From assembly GCA_030295235.1 (NCBI GenBank), contig AP026127.1, positions 1,366,501 to 1,430,500 on the forward strand: DNA of 64,000 nt, given 5' to 3'. Positions 22,005 to 33,851 of the stretch are shown piece by piece. The notes beneath the pieces are model-generated. The model made no database searches. It was not told where the DNA came from and saw nothing but the letters and a program-made list of their open reading frames with translations. The first letter of the stretch is position 1, and each line of letters opens with the position of its first letter. The position numbers and the translations under genes are program-made. Source of the DNA: Fistulifera solaris. Taxonomy: Eukaryota; Bacillariophyta; Bacillariophyceae; Naviculales; Stauroneidaceae.

Positions 22005-22430
22005 TCGATGCATGTCTCGTTCGTCGCACTGGGTTCTCCCTACATTCAAACAAGAACTGTGAACTCTTATCACCATGTGATCTAAAAGTAGACCGCATCT
22101 TCATGCCCACTTCTCCGATTCTCGTGATTTCTCTTGAATACTCTAGCGTAGCGGGGTCGTCCGACACTGCTATCAACATGGATGTCAAAATTCACTTATT
22201 GCTAGCATCACATTGAACGACTGAAAACGCAGGTGCCAATGAGATGAGCTGCTCGTCCGTTCAGGACGCCATCCTCTCTGGTGTATTACGGTGCAAAGGG
22301 GCGACTAGCGACTGCATCTATGAAATTCGACATTGCAGAAAGAGGTCACCGACAACTGGCTCGCCTACCTTTTCAGCTCGCACTTTTTTGCCGCATTGCT
22401 TTCCGTCTTACAATTAATATAACTCGTAGT
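22005..22430 (+). repeat. Dispersed diverged repeat, copy 2 (partner 8760-9060)
   Basis: Contains gatgcatgtctcgttcgtcgc and tccgttcaggacgccatcct in the same order as 8760-9060, and ends with ccttttcagctcgcactttt against ccttttcagctcgagttcat. It is longer because of extra sequence between the two blocks. Confidence 0.55.
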
Positions 22431-22584
22431 ACAGATCTGCCGTGGCCGCGATGCAGTCGACATGAATATCCGTTTACACAATGACACCTCGTTGCCGATG
22501 GAAGCATCATCGTCCAGCACAACCAACTTCAATCGTTGCCAGCCGTTCATCCACGTATTAATAAGAGCTACTGCGCACTTGAAT

Positions 22585-22770
22585 ACCGAAAGCGTAGCGA
22601 CGACGGATCACACAAGTTCGTAAAATCAAACATCGAATCATACAAGTCAACCATTCCCAACACGTGAGTTGATTAAAGGGACCAGCAAGCCCATGTCGGC
22701 CGAGCATGAAGAAGCGAGCGCCTTTCTTTCGTCTACCGGTGGTCCAGTGTCGCAAGTAAGAAGTCAGGGA
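22585..22770 (+). repeat. Local diverged duplication, unit 2
   Basis: Partner of 21715-21905; see the shared blocks listed there. Confidence 0.4.
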
Positions 22771-22815
22771 AGTCAGGCAAGACAGGACTGACGTCAACAG
22801 CCAACCTCGCAACAA

Positions 22816-23495
22816 AAATGTATCGAATCATCATTCAATGTGGCCCGGCAAAAGAGTCGGGAGAAGATGAACGGAATTTCGTCTGCCGGGGTCGCTTTCT
22901 GCAGTTAAAGTCGCCGTTTTTTCGTTTGTTGTCTCTATCGTTTCTTGAATCGCGGTTTTTTAGACCGATTTACGGGCGAATAGGTTGTTTTCGCGAGCCA
23001 ATTTTGACTTTAGCGCGATAATGCGTACTTCGCGACATTCCCCCCGCAAAGTAGACCTACAACCGCAGCAGAAACTGGCACGAGCAGGAGCGACAATCAA
23101 GGGCGGTAATATACCGGAGTATTGTTTTCAAGAAAGGAAGTTGGCCTCATAGTTGATACAAACCATTTTCGTCATCTCGGCCCCGGCCGCAGTATACCAG
23201 GTAGCAGTGCAAACAATAATAGGGCGCGCGGCATCAGGAAGAACACGACTGACGGCCGACAGACGATCACGTTGGAGGGAGAAACCGAAAAATTTGGCTG
23301 CCCGCGACATAATTGTCGGCTAATTAGTACAAGATGGCGCACTCCAAAAAAGCTATAGCGTTTTGTGTAGTTAATGACTCTTGCGGTTTTGATATTTCGC
23401 GTTTCTCGCATTTCATGTGACAACAAAACAAAGCAATCAGACGAAGACGCTATAGAGAGATCAAGGACCGCAAGAACACAACAATCAAGGGAACG
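22816..23495. other. Intergenic, probable promoter side of the Ser-rich gene
   Basis: No gene seen. Several gttttttcg/cggtttttt patches near 22915-22990 but no motif I can name. Confidence 0.3.
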
Positions 23496-26400
23496 ATGAA
23501 GTATGTTAACATGTTAGAGCAAGATTTGAAAGATGATTCGTCGATCAGCTCGGCGGCGTCCTCTTCCTCGTCTTCTTCCTCCTCCTCCTCTTCTTCATCA
23601 TCGTCGTCGTCGTCCTCCTCCTCCTCTTCGTCATCTTCATCTTCGTCATCCTCTTCCTCCTCGTCATCGGCATCCAAGTCATCGGCGAGTTCTTCTTCTT
23701 CAAAGTCTTCTGGTAGCTCGTCTTCTTCAGGAAATACGAGTAACTCAGATACGGCGGATGATTCATCAAAAAGAAGTCAGTCGTCAGATTCAGATACGGG
23801 GGAAAGCTCAAGTGCTGCGCCGAGCTCGGATGCTTCGTCTGCTTCATCGAGTAGTAAAAGCAGTCGAAGCAGCAAAAGTAGCGACGACGACAGTCAATCG
23901 AGTCGAAGTAGTCAAAGCAGTCGTAGTAGTAGCAGCAGCAGCAACAGCACTACCGCCAATTCTGCCTCCGAAAATGAAACCGACAGAGAAAGTGATACTG
24001 TCGGTGACTCTACGGCAGCATCAACTACATCTGCATCGGATGACAAGGATGAATCGTCTCAATCATCTTCATCGAACTCATCGGATTCAGAATCAACAAA
24101 GAGCGATGATGACAGCTCTCGTGACAGTTCGTCAACTACTTCCGAACATTCCGAATCGAATCAATCAACAGGCCCGTCCGCTATTGACTCGACTGAAGCG
24201 GAAGCTCCACCGGCTGTCATCTCCACTGATGCGGAAACCTCGGTAGATGAAGACTCCGTCGATACAGAATCCAGAAAGGTAGATATAGCATCAGCTAGTT
24301 TGTTGCAAAGCCCCGAACGAGATACACAATCGGAAGATCGAAACGTTGAAACAGCGCACGACGCCTCGGAAACATCGCGATCGGCACATGAAGAGCTTGA
24401 GCAAAGAGTAGACGATAGTCCGCGGGAAGAGTCTGACGATCGTGAAAGGGTAGAGCAGTTGAATCTACACGATGAACAGGAAGTTATTTCGGAGAAAGAG
24501 TATCTTACATCGCACGCAGCAGACCAGTCAGACTATGATGGTAGTTCAAAAGAAGTGAATTATGCACCCGCTCAACGTTCCTCGGAAGCGAAAGTTGAAG
24601 CGGGCAATACAGCTGAAGATGTCGATATCGTGACAAAAGCTGCCATGGAAGCAACTTTGTTCGAAGAACAAAAGCCACGTCGACAGTCGCGTTTGATAGA
24701 CTTAGATGACTCTGAGTTCCCCGACGATGATGACGACGAAGACGAGGAAGGAATTACGGCAGTGCTACCGCCAGCAATAACAAATGTGGCCGCAGCGAAT
24801 CGCAATGACGAAGACGAGGACGCCCGTGATGAGCTAAACAAAATTATTCCGCCGGGCGATTCCGCAACAGAATTGCAATCCACCACTGCTGCAGACTCTA
24901 AAAAGAAACGTGGCTTGATGCGATTATTTCGACGTAAAGACCGGTCTCGATCGAAAAGCCGTGACAGGGATCCGCTTCCACAAGAACCAATTCCTACCGT
25001 TGCCTCGAGCAACATCCAAACGGGAAGGGAGGATTCACGCACTGTTGTGGAAGTGACAGGCAATGAAGACGCGATGGTGGAGCGAACAGATATTGATGAA
25101 ATCTCGAAACCCGCGGAAACGATGGGGGATGCTTCAACTTATCGCATTGATGAAATCGACAGTCATTTGCAAGAAGAACCGGGGTCTGCTAATCAGATAT
25201 CAGAGGTCTCGTCAACAGCTGTATCCGTCCCAGAGAAAAAGAAGAGGAGAGGAATCTTTGGTTTCAATAATCGAAAAGATAAAGCTGCACCCTCGGAAGA
25301 GAGACACAGCCTTCGGCTTCTCATGGCCCGTCATCGCAATCTCACTCTGCGGCCACTGCTACGCCAACTATTGCTCCTATTGAAACTGACCAGTTGCCGG
25401 AAAAGACGAAAAAGAGAGGTCTTTTTGGAATCGGGCGCAGAGCAAAGGTGAAGTCAGCAGAAGACCAAGAAGACGATACGCCCTCTGACGTTACCCCTTT
25501 AGCTTCAGATTTGAACATGGAGAGAGGAGTGTCCTCAATGGAACCTTTCCCCATAATTGAGGGTTCTAGCACCGATAAAGACGCAACAAAAGCTCTCGAA
25601 GATTCGAGAAGGCCTGTGTCGGAAGTGGCGGCACAAGACACAAAATTTGCCGACGAATCGGCAATATTGCTCACCGGAATGGCAAAACTAATGGCTGAAG
25701 ACGAGACCCCCGACGAAGCACAAGAAGCAGCAAGAGTAAAAGCAGAAGAGACTGCGAGGCTGCTAGCGGAAGAGCAGGCCGAAGAAGAAGCGGCACGATT
25801 GAAAGCGGAAGAAGATGAAAAAGCTAGATTGTTGGCCGAAATTAAGGCCGAAGAAGAAGAGGCCAGGTTGAAAGAAGAAACGGCAAGAATTCAAGCGGAA
25901 GAAGAAGAAGATAATGCGAGGCTGCTAGCGGAAAAGCAGGCCGAAGAAGAAGCGGCAAGATTGAGAGCGGAAGAAGAAGAGAAATTTAGATTGTTTGCCG
26001 CAAGACAAGCCGAAGAAGAAGAGGCCAGGTTAAAAGCAGAAGAAGCGGCAAGAGTGAAAGCGGAAGAAGAAGAGAATGCGAGGTTGCTAGCGGAAAAGCA
26101 GGCCGAAGAAGAAGCGGCAAGATTGAAAGCGGAAGAAGAAGAAAAGGCTAGATTGCTGGCAGAAAAACAGGCCGAAGAGGAAGCAGAGCTGAAGGCAAAG
26201 GCAGCAAAGGAGCTCGAAGACAAAGAGAAAGAAAAAATCAAAAAGTAGTCTATTTTCCATTTTGCAGCATCGGAGAGAATTAGCCGACAGCGGAAAAGAC
26301 ACGGGGACGATCTTATAAAGAGAAAGAAAGAACTACAAGATGACAAACCGTCGATGAGTACTGACTTGGCAGCGATCTTTAGTAGGCGGAGGCAAAAGAC

Positions 26401-27404
26401 TGAATCGAGCAACGACGAACAAAGTATCGACGATAAAATTCGAAGGAATCACCCGCCTGAAAAGTCCACGGTGAAGATGAATGATGAAGTTCAGATGGCT
26501 TTGCTAAGACGAAGAATGGCCACAGAAAATGCGAAAGTGGACAGAGAGGATGACCGAGTGGAAACTACGACTCAGGAGGACCAAAACCGTTCAGGAGACA
26601 TGGCTCACGATGAGGGAGGAACGCTTGAACGTTAACGTCCAGGATGAAGAGGAATCCTCAAAACCCATTTTTGTTCTTGTCGATGATGAAGGATCTGAGG
26701 AGGACGTCGTGGACGAGGAACAAAATTCCCAAGTAGGTGACGAGGAACAGGGAAAGAGATCTAACCTCGATGACGAGGACGGGGCCTCTGATGCGGAAGC
26801 TGAGGTTGAGGACGACGACTCCGATGTCGAGGCTGAGACTGGGGACGACGACTCCGATGTCGAAGCTGAGAGTGAAGATGAAGACTCCGATGTCGAAGCT
26901 GAGAGTGAGGACGAAAATTGTGAAGTGGAAGCTGAAAGTGAAGACGAAGACTCCGAAGCTGACGTTGAAAATGAAGAGGACTCTGAAGTGGAAGTTGAGA
27001 GCGAGGAAAATTTGAACAACGAGGTCTTTGAAGTAGGTGACGATTCCAATATTGAGAACGAAGATGAAGAGGAAGAAGTCGAGGAGGATTGCTATGAGGT
27101 TGAGAATCTTGAGCACGAATTAGAAGAAGAATCTGAAATCGAAGAAGAATTATTAGAGGAATCTGAAGAGTACGAAGATATAGAAGTAGGAGATGCTGCG
27201 ATCGAGCAAGAGTTCATTGCGGACTCTGTCAACGAGATTGCAGTCGTCTCTGACGATGATGATAATTTCGATAATGCTCATTCTGTCGAACCAACAGCCT
27301 CAAGTGAAGTTATTCTTGAGGATCGGGAAGCAACTAGCAACGAAAATAAGTCTTGGTTCTGGTGGAAAAGAAGAAAAATCTTGAAGAAGTCGAGGCCGAA
27401 TTGA
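23496..27404 (+). CDS. Ser-rich, coiled-coil and acidic N-terminal part of a large LRR membrane protein (several frame changes)
   Basis: From MKYVNMLEQDLKDDSS the frame gives a near-pure Ser tract (about 23560-23690, a tcg/tcc/tca microsatellite), more Ser/Asp-rich sequence, and basic motifs KKKRGLMRLF, KKKRRGIFGF and KKRGLFGIG. Next is an AEEEEARLKAEE-type coiled coil (25700-26240), then an acidic region of repeated DVEAESEDED (26780-27000). The frame changes near 25300 (an extra GA in gagagaga gives ETQPSASHG) and near 26610 (GGG one too long). An in-frame TAG lies at 26246, with coding-like sequence on both sides. The WW-plus-basic motif in this half's last segment (SWFWWKRRK) recurs in the LRR half, so I think both form one gene of about 2,000 aa. 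Function unknown; intracellular by topology of the downstream part. Confidence 0.55.
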
Positions 27405-29648
27405 ACGCTCGCGAAGAACAACAATTAGAAGAGGGTGAAAAACAAGCAGAAAGGCGTTGGTGGCCGAGGAAAGCCGATCTCGCCCGGGACGACTCTGAAC
27501 CCGAGCTTCATGATGAAAATCAAAAAGAGGAAAGTGAAGAACCAGTGAAACGAAGCTGGTGGAAGAGGCAAGGTATTCCGGCAGAGCCCCTTCCCAATCA
27601 TCATGAGGAACCATTTGCAGCGGATAGTCTGAAAGAAGATCGCATGGAAGACAAATTAGGCTCAGATCCCCACGACCTAAAAGCAAAACGAAGCGGCCAA
27701 AGTACCATTATTTATGCGCCGCTGGCGGACATCGAAAGAACATGCTGCAGGTGACGAAATTGAACCTGAAGTGCCCGATGAGCCCCAAAAAAAGGAGGGT
27801 GTAATTCCAGTGAAAAGTGGCTGGTGGGCAAAGACTGAAAGCTCTCCAGTAAACGAAGCGGGAATTGATCATGTCAATGAAAGGCAGAAAAGAGAAAGTA
27901 CACCGCGAGAAAAACGCGGATGGTGGACTAGAAGCGAGAAAAACCCAGCAACTGTAGCTGTGGATGAAGAGGAAGCACTCATGGTCGTATCAGCAGACTG
28001 CGAGCCTGGAGCTTCTGATCGGTTAGATCGCACGGGCAACAAAGATGCATCAATAAAAGCGACCGGGCTTGACAGTGACGTCGAGATGCAGCGAGATGAT
28101 CCGATCGCCAGAGAGATGTCGGACATTGCCCCAAAAACGATTGAGCCAGAGCCAGGAAAGGACTCTAAAAGGAATTGGACTGGTAACCATTGGTCAAAGC
28201 GGTGCTTACTTTTGATGGGAATTCTTCTTATTGCCATTGGCATCGCCGCCGGTGTCGGTATTGGAATTGCCGTCGGAGAAGACGATCCCGCTGCCCCTTC
28301 AATTGAATCTACACCCGCCCCAACCGGTGCGCCTTCTGAAGCCGTGCCTATTGATCCTAATCAAAAACAAGCGTATGACTTGCTTTGTCCTCTCGTTCTT
28401 AATTGCGAATCATTGCTTGACCTCGAGACGCCTCAAGGAACTGCTTTCAAATGGTTGACAGAAAGCGAGCCAAAAGCTACGGATGACTTGCGTATAATCC
28501 AGCGCTATGCCTTGGCTACTTTATATTACAGTACGAATGGTGATTCGTGGACCGACAATTCGGATTGGGTTACCGACGCCGATGAATGTCTTTGGTATTC
28601 TAGTTCCTCAGACTCCCAACGATGTTCACCTGATAACGAATTGTTGGTGCTCTCACTAAACGATAATAACCTCCAAGGAGAGCTGCCGCATGAGATATCG
28701 TTGCTAACAACGCTAACCAGCATAAGTATTCGCAATCCTCGCGACAACACCCCTACTTTGACCGGCGGTATTCCGTCGGGTGTGATTTCGCTGTCCGTCC
28801 TCAGCTCACTTGTCATTTCTGGAAATAGCTTCGAAGGTCCGATCCCCTCCGAGATCGGCAAACTAACACAGCTACAGCAGCTTGATCTAAGCTTCAACAG
28901 CCTTCAAGGTGACATTCCTGGGTCATTTTCTACACTTACCGAAATCACTTTCCTCGACCTTTCCGGTAACTTGCTGGAATCCATTCCATCTGATCTCTTT
29001 TCCTCATTATCAATGCTAAAGGAAATGAACCTGGAAGAAAACTACTTCACAGCGATTCCCGATTCAATTTCAAGTCTGTCGTCTCTTGAAAAGTTGAGCT
29101 TGAGGCAAAACAGCTTCGAAGAGTTTCCCCTTGGCATACTCTCCGTGACTAGCCTCCAGGTGCTCGATCTTAGTGAGAACAACTACGTCGGTAGCTCGAT
29201 TCCGGAGCAAATCAGCAACTTGGTGAATTTGCGACAGCTAAATATGAAAGCCAACGCTTTAATTAGCACCATTCCATCAACAATGGGTCTACTGACACAG
29301 CTTCAACGACTCGACTTGAGTGAAAATGCTTTACAAGGGACCATTCCAACAAACCTCGGTGGCGCAACTAATGTCCGTCAGCTTCTCTTGAACTCAAACC
29401 AGTTGGAAGGGCCCGTACCTGCCGACATAGCGCTGATGACCAGTATAGAGATCATTCGAATTGATGACAACGACCTCACGGGGATCCTACCGAATGAGAT
29501 TTGTGCACTTTACGATTCAATACGACCGGCTTCTTACGCTGACTGCAGCGAAATTATCACGTTCTGCTTCAGTTATTGTTGTGAGGACGGTGAAGGGTGC
29601 ACATGCCGGTTCGAAACCAGTGACCCTGCGCGGTGCCTTGTTCGGTAA
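27353..29648 (+). CDS. Single-pass membrane protein with extracellular LRRs (diatom LRR family)
   Basis: The cytosolic side has four WW-basic motifs (RRWWPRKADL, KRSWWKRQG, KSGWWAKTES, KRGWWTRSE). A membrane segment at about 28200-28270 reads LLLMGILLIAIGIAAGVGIG. Outside follows DLETPQGTAFKWL, then QRYALATLYYSTNGDSWTDN and ECLW, a signature I associate with the large diatom LRR receptor-like family. About 11 LRRs follow (LQQLDLSFNSLQGDIPG, LQRLDLSENALQGTIP) and a Cys-rich cap with CFSYCCEDGEGCTCRF. There is no kinase domain. One frame change (+1) near 27680 links the first WW motifs to the membrane half, and another near 27370 links it to the upstream acidic part. Ligand unknown. Confidence 0.8.
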
Positions 29649-30678
29649 TTTCCCTGTCTTGTAAAACTTTAATAAAAATAGGAAAAACCGATATAGCAAT
29701 AGCGACTACTCCAATACTCGAAAAATAAAAAGTCTCTATAAATTCGTAGAAATAACGCCATCCAGAAAGATATTATGGCTGAATGTTGTGTCAGCGTGAA
29801 AGTTGATCTTGTCGCCCTTGATGCTAACATCGGTGAAGTCTAGTTAATCGAACTTGTAGCAGTTTCAGCGCTCGTTCTGAGTTTAGAATGAGCTTGCATG
29901 TTACTGCGCGCTTCAATGACAACAGTCAAAAGACAACGATAAGTAATCGTTCTTCCCTTGCACTCGCAGGACGGCGCATCGATCCTAGACAGAATTTCAA
30001 GACATGACAAGCGCTCGTTACGTACAAGCGCCACGAAAACGACAGATCGTGGCCAACCACCACTATTTTAATACTATTTCTTGAAAAAACGGAAATGCCA
30101 TTGCGTCCTTTCGAGTTTCGAAAAGAAAAGTTTCCAGAAAAGAACAAGCGAAAGACTAGAGCCATCTTTTTGCGTCATTGCAAGATCCTACGGACGGCAC
30201 AGACATCGCACACCCAAGCACATTGTAAGAGCCACAGTATAAGTTATTAGCGAAAGAACCATCACTATTATAACTTCACCATTCAAAGATGCTCCTCGTC
30301 CATCATGATGCTTCACATTGCAGCATTATTCAGCATCGCACGTCGTGCATCATAAGCCTTATGCACTTATGCATCATGCATGCATCATCGGCGCATTATG
30401 GTGACACGGGCGTTAAATGTATAGGCAACAGTGTAGTCTCGGTGACTATGTATCATTGTGACGGAATGTTTCTGCTTAGAGTTTCGCGTCACCCACCGGT
30501 ACCAAGTACGCTAAGAAATTGTTCAACGGTTGCTCGATCGCTGAAACTGCGCGCAAACCGAGTTTCAAATGGTTCCAAATTCTTTTTTTCTTTCGACATT
30601 CCATTATTTTACTTCTTCGTTGCCTGCTTACGAAACTTTCCTTCAACCTTTACGATCATTCATTGATTCTCTTCTAGT
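29649..30678. other. Intergenic, no gene seen
   Basis: AT-rich; a cluster of gcatcat/atgcat repeats at about 30305-30400. A 125-codon frame at 30289-30666 shows no domain. Confidence 0.35.
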
Positions 30679-32239
30679 TTGTCAAAACCAAGTATGGAAA
30701 GCGACTGTTTTCAATCACCGGAAATCTTCTACGGCTTGAGTGAAATGAAAAAGCATTGCGGGCCACCACCAGAAGACATTTTGAATCTGAGCGAATGCCA
30801 TTTCAGGACGATAGCATCGATGTTACAATTCCAAAGCAAAATAGTAAATACTACAACCGTGACATCAGCCTTATCAAATATGCCCTGGCCTCTGGATCTT
30901 TAAGAGAAATCGATTGGGATAATGTCGCAGTCGATTTGAGAAAGTCAATCAAGAGGTTCTTTGCAGGATGCGATTTGTTGAATGGCCACGCAAAATGCTT
31001 ACTCTACAACAATGAAGAGAATATTGACCGTAAGATGTTGAAAGAAAAGAAAACGATGGCCGATATCCTTTCGGCTCGGACGGTTGTGATCGACGACGAC
31101 TATCTTCTCAACCAAAAGGTGGATCTATTTGTCGTTCATGCCTATGGTATTGCTTTATTGGGCATTCCTTCCGCAACAATGTGCGAGAAAGTCATGACTC
31201 GAATGAAAGCGACAACAAACATTGATCTTACACCAGAAGCGGGATTTTCCACAAAAATAGTCGAGGTTGCTATACCGTGACTTTCGGTGTAACCTTTATG
31301 CTCCAAAGTGGCAAGAACAATACGAAAAGTACGATCGAGGCTGCTGGCGCCGAACGCTACCGACTACGACTCGTGCAAAAGGATCCACTGGAATCAGCGA
31401 AGAAACGTAAAACGCCAAATCTTACGGACGGCAAGGCGAAAAAGAAACAGAAAGCGCCGGACGATTCGACCAAAATTACGACAGGAGGAAACAAGGACGA
31501 AGTAAAAGCATTAAATTATCCACACGATCTTGGAGGGTGCGTTCGCGGAGTTTATGCAAAATTGTGCATTCCTGCTTTAGGGCAAAGATCATTGAATCGA
31601 TCGGAGAGATTAAACGGGGACTTTGTCAATCGAAGCATTCTGAACCTTCCGTCACCTTTGAATACTTCGATTCCAAAAAAAGACATCAAAGGTTAAATGC
31701 GACTGTGCCGAATATGAACTGAAGTGCCGGGAAATTGGCGAACGAATAATGATCGAGTTCTTTGGCCTTATGCGAATGCGCCTCTTATAGCTGCGAACAA
31801 TCTACGGGCGTTTTTCGATAAATGCAAGAATGAGTACCCTGAGGGAAAATGGCTACGCCGGATATTTCCGAAAGGGTCCGTATGCTCATACGCAGATGGT
31901 AAAGATCTCCATAATGACGAAAACGGTAGAATTTCACCTTCCGTTTGGATCAATCTGACAGAAAATGAAAATAGCGTGCTGGAATTCAAGTTGACCGGCT
32001 TCGCGGCTCAGATCAAATGCTCCAAGAACAGATTCGTGTGGTTCATGGGTTACGTGCCGCATCAATTCTATAATCTGAAAGGAGAAAAAGAGTTCGACAG
32101 GATTCACTACTATGGCTACTCAAAGCCCGAGTGCGAACACTGGGGGCTTGTGACCTGCAGTTTTGTGAATAATAGGGGCCCCGCCGAAGGAAGAAAGAAG
32201 TTAAAGTCAAGATTGGTAAGACGTTCCATCACATCTTGA
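30679..32239 (+). pseudogene. Broken gene with a possible 2OG-dioxygenase-like C-terminal segment
   Basis: Protein-like text continues through the region but changes frame several times. Segments are MSKPSMESDCFQSPEIFYGL; then KYYNRDISLIKYALASGSL and MADILSARTVVIDDDYLL to about 31279; then YAPKWQEQYEKYDRGCW in another frame; a Lys-rich linker (KKRKTPNLTDGKAKKKQK); then 31724-32239 with WLRRIFPKGSV, DLHNDENG, SPSVWINL and FVWFMGYVPHQF. The HND and the later PHQ could be the HxD...H iron ligands of a double-stranded beta-helix, but this is inference. At least four frame changes make a decayed gene likelier than assembly error alone. Confidence 0.45.
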
Positions 32240-32669
32240 AAAACTTACCGCAAACGGCGCGGAAGAAGTGAAGATACGGTTTGAAAAATCTTTTGTTTCG
32301 CCAGTTCGAAGTGCCAGACAGCATTACAAGTTGAATTATAAGAAGACGCGGTGCCCGCGAAGGATCCTCACACGTACGTCAAACGATTGATGGTTACCAG
32401 TTGATGGAGTGAAGGGATACATGAGATAGCAGTGCAAATTGTAGTAGCTTGACAAAGGACACACTACGTCTTATAAAAGCTTAGATACATGGATATCAAT
32501 TCTACACGGACTCAGTTCTTTCTCACAAAGTGTGTGCAGCTGATCGTGTCCGTTTCGGAACAGAACTAATGGCTGGTTCACTCTTCAAACAAGGATCTTC
32601 GTTCGATACGTCCTGACCATTCGATTGGTTGAACAAGATCATGTTTTCCCGATTTCGCTTAAACTTTTC
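32240..32669. other. Intergenic, no gene seen
   Basis: Lies between the 3' ends of the broken gene and the Tudor/HA gene; nothing recognised. Confidence 0.35.
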
Positions 32670-33341
32670 TTACGTTTCAAAGGAGCAGTGTTTGGGGCAA
32701 GTGCCCCGGCGCTTGCTTTGCTCGTAACAGTTCTCTTTTTCTTCACTCCGGAATGATTTCATGCTTTTTGAAAGCACAGCATTGTTTTCCATCGCACTCA
32801 CTGGGACTTGCGTCAAAACATCCACCGTCTTTGCCCCACCTTTCGCACTAGGATCATCAATTCGAATACTCTTGGGCTGTGACTGTTTCTTCGATAGGCT
32901 CTCCTTTTCTTCGCTTCGCTCGGGCTTTTTGATTTTCGGCGGATCAACGTACTTTTCTAGTTCCCCTGCCGTCATGTGTTCGCGATCCCCATCATCGTAA
33001 TGAATCATGTATGCTCGTACAGCGACGCCGCCCTCCTCTTCTACGTACTCGGAATGCACAACCGTCCCTCCATATTCACATGCTTTTCCTGGCTCTGTGT
33101 TAGAGTAGAAAAGCCTACTCATTCTCGTACCGTTGGGGTATTTCGGTTCGTCATAGGATCGTTTGGAGGAATCTGCATCCACCGGAACTTTATCATCCAA
33201 AAGATCCACCAACTGTGACAAGCGAAGCCGCAGCATCAAAACCCACTTGCCTAGCTTCTCGGTCGCTCCGATGCGCGGTACATTCGTGTGACCGTTAGCT
33301 TTCTTGAAATCGGCGACGAGAGTCGAAGGTTTGTCGTCCAT
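32670..33341 (-). CDS. Helicase-associated (HA) domain fragment plus Tudor-like domain protein
   Basis: Single exon of 223 aa. Residues about 8-45, LVADFKKANGHTNVPRI...LGKWVLMLR, match the HA repeat (Gh-nVP...LG-Wv--qR), common in algal proteins with or without a helicase. Residues about 67-130, YPNGTRMSRLFYSN...YGGTVVHSEY...AYMIHYDDGDREHMTAGEL, are a PTM/DIR17-type Tudor-like domain. The tail is Lys/Ser-rich and looks disordered and nuclear. A role in chromatin binding is inferred only from the fold. The HA motif begins close to the Met, so an upstream exon is possible. Confidence 0.75.
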   Translation of the reverse strand: MDDKPSTLVADFKKANGHTNVPRIGATEKLGKWVLMLRLRLSQLVDLLDDKVPVDADSSKRSYDEPKYPNGTRMSRLFYSNTEPGKACEYGGTVVHSEYVEEEGGVAVRAYMIHYDDGDREHMTAGELEKYVDPPKIKKPERSEEKESLSKKQSQPKSIRIDDPSAKGGAKTVDVLTQVPVSAMENNAVLSKSMKSFRSEEKENCYEQSKRRGTCPKHCSFET

Positions 33342-33851
33342 TCGTCATGGTTTCCCGAATCATCACCGGCGAGAGGAATGCTTGAAGCCATGGTAGCACG
33401 TTGCAAATCAAATAGAGAATAGAAGGAGACGTTTTTACTACTTCCAACTGCAATGACGGTTTCTCAAGTAAGAGTTTTGTTGTTGTGGATGCTTCGAATG
33501 AACGCGTGTTTGCATTGTTTTCCTTGGCATGAAATTTTGACTGCTGTATTCTGATGGCATGAAATTTTGGGAGAGGGCTTTTTTCGACGTGTACCGTCAC
33601 TCTGCGACATGAAGCACAAGTCACAATTAATAATTAAAGAACCGGTACGAAGCCCATCTCCGCTTGTTCACTGTACTTCGAAAAGTACTATACCTGCTAA
33701 GTGTCACAAAGCACACATCAGACATAAAATGTGTCTGTTGCACTTTTACTCCGTCGGCACCGACGCAAACGCAACAAACAAAATGCTTTTATCTCAATGC
33801 AAATATTCATTCCTCGAATCAACCTTCGTTCTTACAAATAAAATTTATATC
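33342..33851. other. Intergenic, divergent promoter region
   Basis: Lies between divergent starts (33341 minus, 33852 plus). The frame of the phosphagen kinase is open back to 33567, but its N-terminal part there has no support. No motif recognised. Confidence 0.35.

Noticed and set aside
23450-23847. Long Asp/Glu-rich and Lys/Arg-rich frames antisense to the Ser tract
   Set aside because: They are mirror translations of the same triplet microsatellite; the + strand frame continues for 650 codons and fits the downstream gene.
26591-27116. Two Ser-rich or Phe/Leu-rich minus-strand frames
   Set aside because: Antisense of the repeated acidic DVEAESEDED region; no independent support.
29580-29620. 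tRNA-like TpsiC arm (ggttcgaaacc)
   Set aside because: Lies inside the coding end of the LRR gene and no matching acceptor or anticodon arms are present.
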